Notes under the pieces: model-generated
What the model was told of the DNA's origin: nothing
Databases searched by the model: none
Seen by the model: the letters and a program-made list of their open reading frames with translations, nothing else
NCBI GenBank assembly: GCA_013298415.1
Contig: JAAFHN010000128.1
Coordinates: forward strand, 1 to 7,124
Source: Comamonadaceae bacterium
GTDB taxonomy: Bacteria > Pseudomonadota > Gammaproteobacteria > Burkholderiales > Burkholderiaceae_C
DNA length: 7,124 bases
Direction: 5' to 3'
Position numbers and translations under genes: made by a program
Shown here: piece after piece, positions 1-6,443 of the stretch
Position numbering within the stretch: position 1 is the first letter of the stretch
Layout: every line of letters begins with the position of its first letter

Positions 1-1
1 T

Positions 2-442
2 GTGTTGCAGGGTTTGGTGCTTGGCATTTTCGGCGCACTCCTGTTGGTTGTTGCCCCCTGGCTGGTCGAACGGGGTGGTGCTCGTTTTGCCACCTATGCG
101 AACCTCGAAGACGAACTCTTCCTGTTGCTCGCGGCCTATGCGCTCGCTATCCCTTGGTACCACGTGCAGAACTATTTCCTCGCGTTTGGCAAGGGGCGAG
201 ACCTCATGAACGTGTCTCTCGTGTCCACAGCGTTTGGCATGAGCCTTTGGGTTGTCGCGATGTATGCAATGGGTCCGATCGGCGTGTATGCGGGCTTCCT
301 GTTGCTTACTGCAGCGCGTACCGTGGCGGCCCAGTTTCTGGCGTGGCGAAGGTGGCGAGTTCGCACCATTTGGCAAGGCCCGGTGTTGGCGCTGCTTTTG
401 CTTGTGGCTGCCCTTACACTCAAGCGCGTTGCGGGAGGATGA
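2..442 (+). CDS. wzx: Wzx-type polysaccharide flippase, C-terminal fragment (5' end outside window)
   Basis: This is the last 146 codons of an integral membrane protein; the reading frame is open to the left edge, so the true start lies upstream and the first GTG should not be taken as a start. About five hydrophobic segments are visible, near residues 4-22, 39-60, 71-90, 93-114 and 126-140, separated by short loops rich in Arg and Lys (for example around 116-121). This layout fits the last helices of the MOP-superfamily oligosaccharide flippases (Wzx/RfbX), which move undecaprenyl-diphosphate-linked repeat units across the inner membrane. The assignment rests on topology plus the cluster context (polymerase, acyltransferase, sugar-modification genes), not on a catalytic motif. 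The stop codon lies one base before the next gene's start. Another MOP-family exporter cannot be excluded from this fragment. Confidence 0.7.
   Translation: MLQGLVLGIFGALLLVVAPWLVERGGARFATYANLEDELFLLLAAYALAIPWYHVQNYFLAFGKGRDLMNVSLVSTAFGMSLWVVAMYAMGPIGVYAGFLLLTAARTVAAQFLAWRRWRVRTIWQGPVLALLLLVAALTLKRVAGG
433..438 (+). promoter_or_regulatory. Strong Shine-Dalgarno that fixes a GTG start
   Basis: GGGAGG sits inside the last codons of the flippase gene, five bases before GTG at 444. It supports the GTG as the start of the following gene, rather than the in-frame ATG at 252 deep inside the flippase or the ATG at 462, and it suggests translational coupling with the flippase. Confidence 0.7.
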
Positions 443-443
443 C

Positions 444-1718
444 GTGGCGCTCGATCTGACAATGGTAAGAAAAGTGCTGCGAGATTGCATACGTGTCGAC
501 GCTGACCGCTATCCAGCCTCGCGGGTGGTGACGGTAGCGCACGACACTGATCGCAGTTTGCGTCTCGCTGACGGCCGTTGGTACTCACCGCTCATCGACA
601 CGATCGAAGACGACCTTGCACGGCTGGGCGTGGGTTGCGTCAGCTTTGCGCGCGTCGCGTCTGCCATAAAGGGTGAGTCGGCCTACGGCAAAGTCTACGC
701 TCCGGAGGGGCGCTTTGCCCGGGCTTTGATCGCTAAACGAATTAAAGCGCTCATCTGGCCTGGGAGATACCCGTACTCACACGCGGAGGAACGTACCTGG
801 AGTTCGATCTTCAATGGAACCCGCGCGCAAACGCTCCTGGGGATCATGCCATCTCGAGAACTGTGCGCGGCTGCGCATCGGCGCGGCATGTGGGTGGCAG
901 ATGTGCAGCATGGAGTGATTGGCGAAAGCCACCCTTGGTACGGCGCTGCATTCCGCGGACACGATCCCATCGAACAGTTGCCAGATGCCTTTCTCTGTTG
1001 GGATGATGGAAGCGCAGAGGTGGTCAGCCGATGGGCTGTTTCGCGCGGCATTGCGGTTCACGTGATTGGCAATCGCTGGCTTGCACGTTTTGTCCGCAGA
1101 AGCCCTGACGATCCGCTCGTATCGCTGCTTGCGGATGACTACCTGCGCTCGTCTGCAGAGCTAGGGCCGCGTCGGCCAACGATTCTGATCACCCTATCAT
1201 GGGGGAGCGACATGAATTCCAACGGATTTGTCGATCCGGGGTTGCTCGCCGTGGTTCGCGCAACCAGCCAGCGATTCCGATGGTTGGTTCGACTCCATCC
1301 CAACCAGATATCTGGCTTTGCCAGTGAGGAAGGCAAGGCATTCCTGGGCTTCTTCGATGAGCATCTGAGGGGACACGCTGAATGGGCGCTGCCAACACGC
1401 GCACCCCTGCCAGCGGTGCTCGGCGACACGGATTTGCACATTTCTTGGTACAGCTCTGTGGCAATTGAGGCTGCGCAAATGGGCATCGCTACCGCTCTGC
1501 TTGCGCCCGCGTTGCGCGCCACCGGTCGCCTAAGTGATTACTTTGGCCACCAACGCGCTCAGGGAATGGTGGATTTCATCAGCGAAGACGAAAAATCGAT
1601 TTTGGCCTGGATCGAGCGCCGACTCGAATTTCGAGGAGTCATCGACGATGCGCTCACTGCGCATCAGACGGCGTACGAGCGTGTGCTGGCGTTTGTGGCA
1701 CATGGATCAGCGCAGTGA
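444..1718 (+). CDS. Putative GT-B-like glycosyltransferase / surface-carbohydrate biosynthesis protein
   Basis: The product is a soluble-looking protein of 424 residues with no signal peptide or membrane segment, so it is probably cytoplasmic. I do not recognise a specific named family. Several features recall GT-B-fold sugar-polymer enzymes such as the glycerophosphotransferase and capsule transferase groups: DVQHGVIGESHPWY near residues 153-166, a strand followed by RLHPNQ at 283-288, and YSSVAIEAAQMG at 336-347, the place where such enzymes usually bind the nucleotide-sugar donor. The first half contains another possible nucleotide-fold region and WPGRYPYS near 105-112. The GTG start is chosen because of the GGGAGG five bases upstream; an upstream ATG at 252 would overlap the flippase by 190 bases. 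Its position between flippase and polymerase genes supports a role in building the repeat unit, but donor, acceptor and linkage are unknown, and a non-catalytic or export role remains possible. Confidence 0.6.
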   Translation: MALDLTMVRKVLRDCIRVDADRYPASRVVTVAHDTDRSLRLADGRWYSPLIDTIEDDLARLGVGCVSFARVASAIKGESAYGKVYAPEGRFARALIAKRIKALIWPGRYPYSHAEERTWSSIFNGTRAQTLLGIMPSRELCAAAHRRGMWVADVQHGVIGESHPWYGAAFRGHDPIEQLPDAFLCWDDGSAEVVSRWAVSRGIAVHVIGNRWLARFVRRSPDDPLVSLLADDYLRSSAELGPRRPTILITLSWGSDMNSNGFVDPGLLAVVRATSQRFRWLVRLHPNQISGFASEEGKAFLGFFDEHLRGHAEWALPTRAPLPAVLGDTDLHISWYSSVAIEAAQMGIATALLAPALRATGRLSDYFGHQRAQGMVDFISEDEKSILAWIERRLEFRGVIDDALTAHQTAYERVLAFVAHGSAQ

Positions 1719-1719
1719 A

Positions 1720-2871
1720 ATGAAGCAGTGCCGATTTACGTATTCTGACCTGCGGGCGTGCCTGATCCTGGCACTCTTGGTGGTCGCCTTTGCCACACGT
1801 GAGCCCATACTTTTGACCGCATATGCCGTTGCTTCACTTGTTTTGATTCTCGCAAACATTCCGGCATTCTCCACCATAGCATCACGTGAAGTTATCGCCG
1901 TAACAGCGCTCGCCGTCGCCATTCTTCTTGCATTCCCTGTGACATTGATCCGCAACGCAAATGTGGCATTCCACATACTCGCAGTATCAATATCACTCGG
2001 CGTTGCCTACGTATTAACCCGAAACGTCGAGGCATATGTCCGCGCCAGTTGGATCATCCTAGTAACTTCTCAGGCTTACGTCGTAGTGTACTTAGCCCAA
2101 ACTGGATTGGACAACTTCCCATTGGAAAATATCCTTCCTGAATCGAGTAGCAATGGGGTGACTTCATACCTCATCGTCCTGCAGGCGAATGCGTGTGCCG
2201 GAGTGTATTTGCTGCGGCGCCAGGCCAGCGTAGTGACTTCGTTGATTACCTTGGGAATCTGCATTGTCGGCTACGGCCGTGGCTCCTTGCTTGCTGCGGC
2301 TGCTCTGGTGGCTATCAACGCACTTTTTGCCTTTGGAAATCGTTCCCAGGCCACCGCGATGGTTGGTGCTCTAGTGACGGTGGCATTAACCGCCTGCGCA
2401 TACCTGATTTACAGCGAAGAGATTGACGCGTTTGTGCAGGTGAACACAAAGATTGGTTCAGGTCTGGAAGACAAGCCCCGAAGCGAGATCATGACCGACT
2501 ACATGAGGAAACTCGACAACGCTGGGCCGATGCTCTTTGGTGCGGACTACAAGGGCACGAGCATTGATAATTCATACTTCGGTAATCCTCACAACTCTTA
2601 TATTCGAGCGCACAACATTTTTGGACTGCCGTATTTGCTGTGCATATTACTGTGGCCACTGATTTTGGATAGGCGCGGGTGGCCACTGGGGTCACGTATA
2701 TTTGTGTACACGATGATTGTTGTTGTATTAATTCGAGCGTTTACTGAGCCTTTGCTTTTTCCGACTCTTTTTGATTTTTTCTATTTTGCACTGTGCTTTG
2801 CACTTGCACGAACTCCTACCGAGTTGTCTACCACGGATACTCGAAGCGGATCGAATTATGCTTCAAATTAG
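1720..2871 (+). CDS. wzy: Wzy-type O-antigen/polysaccharide polymerase
   Basis: The product has 383 residues and about ten to twelve hydrophobic segments (roughly 12-50, 56-78, 82-99, 110-128, 149-166, 170-184, 190-207, 212-231, 301-316, 326-345 and 349-364). The large hydrophilic loop at about 232-300 is the expected periplasmic loop. GYGRGSLLAA near 184-193 and NPHNSYIRAHNIFGL near 289-303 resemble the conserved Arg-containing and His-Asn-containing motifs of the O-antigen ligase/polymerase (Wzy_C) family. Such proteins join lipid-linked repeat units in the periplasm. The context beside a flippase gene favours polymerase over WaaL-type ligase, although motifs alone do not separate the two. 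ATG at 1720 is preferred because it follows the upstream stop by one base; the in-frame ATG at 1702 would add six residues and overlap. Neither has a good ribosome binding site, so coupling to the upstream gene is likely. Confidence 0.78.
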   Translation: MKQCRFTYSDLRACLILALLVVAFATREPILLTAYAVASLVLILANIPAFSTIASREVIAVTALAVAILLAFPVTLIRNANVAFHILAVSISLGVAYVLTRNVEAYVRASWIILVTSQAYVVVYLAQTGLDNFPLENILPESSSNGVTSYLIVLQANACAGVYLLRRQASVVTSLITLGICIVGYGRGSLLAAAALVAINALFAFGNRSQATAMVGALVTVALTACAYLIYSEEIDAFVQVNTKIGSGLEDKPRSEIMTDYMRKLDNAGPMLFGADYKGTSIDNSYFGNPHNSYIRAHNIFGLPYLLCILLWPLILDRRGWPLGSRIFVYTMIVVVLIRAFTEPLLFPTLFDFFYFALCFALARTPTELSTTDTRSGSNYASN

Positions 2872-3889
2872 TCGTCAGAATAATTTCAACCTGATCAGAC
2901 TTGTGGCCGCCTTGCAAGTTATGCTTGTTCATTCACTCAACCACTTGAATTTCGAAGGGCCATTGCTTTCGCTTCTGCGTGCAACTCCAGGCGTGCCCAT
3001 TTTTTTTGTGATCAGTGGTTTTTTGATTGGCACGTCTTATCTACGCACTCATCAACGTGGCTTGGCGGTATTTTTCAGCAATCGAGCCCTGCGCATCTAC
3101 CCAGGCCTGATCGGCTGCGTGGTTCTGACCACAGTCGCGGTCGGCTCCACCGGGTATTTTGAAGCCCACAACGTAACTTACGATCAGGTTCTAATTTGGG
3201 TGATGGGTCAGAGCAGTATTCTTCAGTTCTACAATCCTCAGTTCATGCGGAATTTTGGAGTTGGAGTGCTCAACGGTGCTCTTTGGACAATCACGGTCGA
3301 ACTTCAGTTTTACTTGATTGTACCTTTATTGTTTGCTCTGATTACACGGTGGCGATCAATTTTTCTCTGTTTGTTCCTCATCTCGTTGGCTTCGAATTTT
3401 TTGGTTCATCACGTTACCAGTCCGGATGCAATGTTGACCAAGCTTTTGAGAATTTCGTTTCTACCTTGGATTTATATGTTTATGATGGGCTTCATCCTGG
3501 CGTGGAAGGCTGCCTGGTTGGAGCGAATTCTGCGACTTCATTGGTTTCTATTGTTTGTCGGGTACGTCTTTGCTATGGTATTCATAGGAGACTTCAAAAT
3601 GAATGCTGAAAACTCGATCAATCCTATCGCATTCGTATTTTTGGGCTGTCTTGTGTTGAAAATTGCGCATAGTAATTTCGGGTTCTCAAGTCCGTTCGGA
3701 CGAATTCCGAATGAGACGGATATTTCTTATGGTTTGTATTTATATCACATGCCAATCATAAATTTGCTGATCTATTTGGGCGGGGTGTCCGCGTTATTTT
3801 CTATTCCGATCGTCGTGATCACCAGTGTCTGCGTCGCTGCACTGTCGTGGTATTTGATCGAAAAACCTGCTTTAAGCTATAAGCGTTGA
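2858..3889 (+). CDS. Acyltransferase-3 family membrane O-acyltransferase
   Basis: The product has 343 residues and is strongly hydrophobic, with about ten membrane segments and no fused SGNH domain. Family hallmarks of acyltransferase-3 (PF01757) are in the expected order: Arg14 followed by ten residues and His25 (the R-x10-H catalytic motif), PIFFVISGFLIG at 47-58, RxxR at 76-79 in NRALRIYP, LWTITVELQFY at 142-152, SYGLYLYH at 290-297 and a terminal IEKP at 334-337. Such proteins transfer acyl groups, usually acetyl, to sugar hydroxyls of lipid-linked or polymeric glycans at the inner membrane. The start at ATG 2858 matches the family's N-terminus and overlaps the end of wzy by 14 bases; AAGCGGA seven bases upstream is a weak ribosome binding site. 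The gene is distinctly AT-rich compared with the downstream genes. The target residue and the acyl group cannot be read from the sequence. Confidence 0.9.
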   Translation: MLQISRQNNFNLIRLVAALQVMLVHSLNHLNFEGPLLSLLRATPGVPIFFVISGFLIGTSYLRTHQRGLAVFFSNRALRIYPGLIGCVVLTTVAVGSTGYFEAHNVTYDQVLIWVMGQSSILQFYNPQFMRNFGVGVLNGALWTITVELQFYLIVPLLFALITRWRSIFLCLFLISLASNFLVHHVTSPDAMLTKLLRISFLPWIYMFMMGFILAWKAAWLERILRLHWFLLFVGYVFAMVFIGDFKMNAENSINPIAFVFLGCLVLKIAHSNFGFSSPFGRIPNETDISYGLYLYHMPIINLLIYLGGVSALFSIPIVVITSVCVAALSWYLIEKPALSYKR

Positions 3890-5029
3890 ATGACTATGAA
3901 TCGTTATTTTCAAATTTGCAGCAACTGTGTTATGGACACCACAGACGCAGCCATCACATTTGACGACAAAGGTGTCTGCGACCATTGTCGTACATTTTTT
4001 ACGTCGGTGCTCCCCAACTGGCACACTGATGATCGGGGCGAGCGTGAACTGCGTTCAATGGTCGAACAAATTAAGGTGCGGGGTAAAGGCAAAGATTTCG
4101 ATTGCATTATCGGCATGAGCGGGGGGATCGATAGCTCCTACCTCACCCATGTTGCGACGGAGTTTGGGCTGCGTCCACTGGTCTTCCATGTGGACGCGGG
4201 TTGGAACTCGCAGGAGGCGGTGAACAACATCGAAAAATTGGTAGATCAGCTCGGTCTTGACCTCTACACCGAGGTCATCGACTGGGACGAGATGCGGGAT
4301 CTGCAGCTGGCCTACTTCCGGAGTGGCGTTCCACACATCGATTCGCCGCAGGATCACGCGTTTTTTGCGACGATGTACAAATTCGCAGAAGAACACGATA
4401 TCAAGTACATCCTAACGGGAGCAAATCTGTCTACTGAGTGCATCCGCAACCCTATAGAGTGGATGTATTACCAGTCCGATGCCATTCAGTTGAAGGACAT
4501 TCATGCCAAGTTCGGCAGCCGTCCGCTGGTGAACTTTCCCACCACCTCTATCCTGCGGCATAAGGTTTGGTTACCTTACGTCAAGGGTATTCGCGTGGTT
4601 CGGCCTTTGAATCTGGTGCCCTACGACAAGGCTGCCGCTGTAGATTTGCTTGTGAAAAAATTTTCCTGGCAACCCTATCCCCAGAAGCACTTTGAGTCAC
4701 GTTTCACGCGATTTTACGAGGGCTATTGGCTGCCCAAAAGGTTTGGATTTGATACCAGGAAAGTTCAGTTTGCCAGTCTTATCGTCACAGGACAAATGAC
4801 CCGAGAGGATGCGTTGGAAAAACTCAAAACGCCTGCGCTTGACGATGCGACGATTCGTCAAGAGTCTGAATACGTGGCAAATAAACTAGGCATCAGCGTC
4901 GACGAATTGCAAGGCTACATGGACGCGCCAAAAAGGACCTACAAGGACTACAAATCGCAAGAAGCGTTTTACTTGTTTGGCGCTAGGGTCATGAAGACTC
5001 TTGGCTTGGAGTTGGGAGGCAAACGTTGA
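3890..5029 (+). CDS. wbpG: WbpG-type N-acetyl sugar amidotransferase
   Basis: The 379-residue product matches the usual length of the WbpG/PseA-like N-acetyl sugar amidotransferase family. Two Cys pairs near the N-terminus, Cys10/Cys13 and Cys30/Cys33, form a probable zinc site. The PP-loop SGGIDS lies at 77-82, the ATP-pyrophosphatase motif that activates the substrate by adenylation. FHVDAGWNS and ILTGANLSTE follow as further family segments. In P. aeruginosa O5, WbpG with HisH2 and HisF2 turns an acetamido group of a UDP-activated mannuronic acid derivative into an acetamidino group. Here the same partners follow directly, and hisH2 overlaps this gene by four bases. ATG 3890 abuts the acyltransferase stop with no gap; ATG 3896 is a nearly equivalent alternative. 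All expected motifs are intact, so the enzyme is probably active. The sugar substrate is unknown because its biosynthesis genes are outside the window. Confidence 0.92.
   Translation: MTMNRYFQICSNCVMDTTDAAITFDDKGVCDHCRTFFTSVLPNWHTDDRGERELRSMVEQIKVRGKGKDFDCIIGMSGGIDSSYLTHVATEFGLRPLVFHVDAGWNSQEAVNNIEKLVDQLGLDLYTEVIDWDEMRDLQLAYFRSGVPHIDSPQDHAFFATMYKFAEEHDIKYILTGANLSTECIRNPIEWMYYQSDAIQLKDIHAKFGSRPLVNFPTTSILRHKVWLPYVKGIRVVRPLNLVPYDKAAAVDLLVKKFSWQPYPQKHFESRFTRFYEGYWLPKRFGFDTRKVQFASLIVTGQMTREDALEKLKTPALDDATIRQESEYVANKLGISVDELQGYMDAPKRTYKDYKSQEAFYLFGARVMKTLGLELGGKR
5014..5019 (+). promoter_or_regulatory. Strong Shine-Dalgarno that fixes a TTG start for hisH2
   Basis: GGGAGG inside the last codons of wbpG lies six bases before TTG at 5026. 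It supports the rare TTG as the start of hisH2, which also gives the family N-terminus (ITIVDYGVGN), and it indicates coupled translation of the two subunits through the TTGA overlap. Confidence 0.72.
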
Positions 5030-5655
5030 TCACCATCGTCGATTACGGCGTAGGCAATGTCCAGGCCTTGGCCAATATATATAAACGGCTTGACGTTCCA
5101 TGCGCGTTGGCTAGAACCAGGGCTGAGTTGACCGAAGCTCGCCAACTCATTTTGCCCGGTGTGGGGGCGTTCGATTGGGCCATGGCTCGGCTCCAGGCGT
5201 CCGGCATGCGGGAAGCCCTGGACGATTTGGTTCAGGCCCAGGGCAGACCCATCCTCGGCATTTGTGTGGGCATGCAAATGATGGCACGGGGCAGCGCCGA
5301 GGGGCAGTTGCCTGGCTTGGGCTGGTTCAACGCCCAGGTATATCGCCTCACGAGTCAGCAAGCCACATCACGCACTTACCTCCCGCATATGGGCTGGAAC
5401 GACGTGGAGCCGGTACGCTCCGACGGTCTACTGCGGGACCTCGGTGATCAGGCACGCTTCTATTTTCTTCACTCGTACTACTTTGCGGCCAAGGATCCAG
5501 CCGACGTTTTGGCTACCACCCAGTATGGTGAACGCTTTGCCTGCGCGGTACAACGCGGCAACGTCTTTGGCACCCAATTCCATCCGGAAAAGAGTCACGG
5601 CTGGGGCATCCAACTGCTCAAGAATTTTGCTGAACTCGCAAACGTCTCGAACTGA
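5026..5655 (+). CDS. hisH2: HisH-like glutamine amidotransferase subunit of the acetamidino-sugar system
   Basis: This is a class I glutamine amidotransferase of 209 residues, the normal HisH length. The N-terminal ITIVDYGVGN and LPGVGAF (43-49) are typical of HisH. The nucleophile Cys80 sits in GICVGMQMM, and His186 and Glu188 in TQFHPEK complete the catalytic triad. PHMGWN (120-125) and YFLHSYYF (146-153) are further HisH signatures. The expected reaction is hydrolysis of glutamine to glutamate and ammonia, with the ammonia delivered through a partner barrel. Because it lies between wbpG and a hisF homologue that lacks a key catalytic residue, and no other histidine genes are present, its job is very likely sugar amidination rather than histidine synthesis. 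The start is TTG 5026, overlapping wbpG by four bases; hisF2 begins seven bases after its stop. Confidence 0.92.
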   Translation: MITIVDYGVGNVQALANIYKRLDVPCALARTRAELTEARQLILPGVGAFDWAMARLQASGMREALDDLVQAQGRPILGICVGMQMMARGSAEGQLPGLGWFNAQVYRLTSQQATSRTYLPHMGWNDVEPVRSDGLLRDLGDQARFYFLHSYYFAAKDPADVLATTQYGERFACAVQRGNVFGTQFHPEKSHGWGIQLLKNFAELANVSN

Positions 5656-5662
5656 AACCGTC

Positions 5663-6439
5663 ATGCTACGACCTCGAATCATTCCCTGTTTGTTGGTCCA
5701 CAAGGGTGGATTGGTCAAGACCGTGAACTTTGAATTGCCAAAGTACGTGGGAGACCCGCTGAACGCGGTTCGCATTTTCAATGAAAAGGAAGTCGACGAG
5801 TTGATGGTGCTCGACATCGACGCCACTCGCCAGCAGCGTGACCCCGACTACGCCCTGATTGCCAGACTAGCCGCCGAATGCCGCATGCCACTGTGCTACG
5901 GGGGTGGTGTCCGCACTGCGGAGCAATTCGAAAAGCTGATCAGCCTCGGCGTGGAGAAAGTAGCCACCAGCGCAGCTGCGGCAGCCGACCTGGGCCTTGT
6001 TTCACAGGCGGCGGAACGTGTTGGCGGGCAAAGCGTGGTTGTCGTCATGGATGTCCGCAGACAGGGCAAGCGCTACGAGGTATTCATCCACAACGGCACC
6101 CGGGGAACGGGGATGGATGCGGTGGAATACGCCCGGCGTGCGGAAGCTGCCGGTGTGGGTGAGATCGTTGTTAATTCGATTGACCGGGACGGTCGCATGA
6201 CCGGTTATGAGCTGGAGTTGGTGCGGCAAGTGCGCAGTGCTGTGGAGTGCCCGCTCACGGTGCTCGGTGGTGCGGGCTCACTGGCCGACGTCGGCGCGCT
6301 GGTAGGCGAGTTCGGCAGTATCGGCGCAGCTGCCGGCAGTCTCTTCGTCTTCAAGGGCGTGTACCGCGCTGTCCTCATCAACTATCCATCGCGCCGGGAC
6401 AAAGATGCGCTTCTAGCGGCCTCAGCGGGACGGGATTGA
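5663..6439 (+). CDS. hisF2: HisF2/AglZ-type acetamidino modification protein (HisF-like barrel without Asp11)
   Basis: The 258-residue product is a HisF-type beta/alpha barrel that aligns without gaps to Thermotoga maritima HisF over its first ~167 residues, as I recall that sequence. The HisF N-terminus PRIIPCL is followed by Leu11 where true imidazole glycerol phosphate synthases have catalytic Asp11. Asp130 (VVVMDVRR) is kept, as are the four ammonia-gate residues Arg5, Glu46, Lys99 and Glu167. GGG at 80-82 and LGGAGS, both phosphate-binding in HisF, are also present. The end FVFKGVYRAVLINYP is typical of the HisF2/AglZ group. It probably serves as an ammonia conduit from HisH2 to WbpG instead of a cyclase. 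ATG 5663 gives the family N-terminus; the frame extends upstream into hisH2, but that extension is antisense-like noise. The ribosome binding site is weak, so coupling with hisH2 is likely. Confidence 0.92.
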   Translation: MLRPRIIPCLLVHKGGLVKTVNFELPKYVGDPLNAVRIFNEKEVDELMVLDIDATRQQRDPDYALIARLAAECRMPLCYGGGVRTAEQFEKLISLGVEKVATSAAAAADLGLVSQAAERVGGQSVVVVMDVRRQGKRYEVFIHNGTRGTGMDAVEYARRAEAAGVGEIVVNSIDRDGRMTGYELELVRQVRSAVECPLTVLGGAGSLADVGALVGEFGSIGAAAGSLFVFKGVYRAVLINYPSRRDKDALLAASAGRD

Positions 6440-6443
6440 ACCG

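Noticed and set aside
252..443. In-frame upstream extension of the putative glycosyltransferase from ATG 252
   Set aside because: It overlaps the flippase coding sequence in another frame, has no plausible ribosome binding site, and its translation looks like out-of-frame noise; GTG 444 has GGGAGG at five bases.
172..588. Antisense open frame of 138 codons
   Set aside because: It is opposite the flippase and glycosyltransferase genes, has no recognisable domain, and is of a length expected by chance in GC-rich DNA.
710..750. Inverted repeat GCGCTTT / AAAGCGC with a 27-base loop
   Set aside because: The arms are only seven bases, it lies inside a coding sequence, and no U-run follows, so it is not a credible terminator or operator.
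4969..5361. Antisense open frame of 130 codons over the wbpG-hisH2 junction
   Set aside because: It is a shadow of the conserved hisH2 coding sequence, with no domain signal.
5444..5662. In-frame upstream extension of hisF2
   Set aside because: It lies inside hisH2 in another frame; the HisF family N-terminus begins exactly at ATG 5663.
5428..5826. Antisense open frame of 132 codons spanning the hisH2-hisF2 junction
   Set aside because: It is opposite two well-supported genes with intact motifs and shows no family features of its own.
5026..6439. hisH and hisF as part of a histidine biosynthesis operon
   Set aside because: No other his genes are present, the HisF-like protein lacks catalytic Asp11, and both genes sit directly after wbpG in a polysaccharide cluster.
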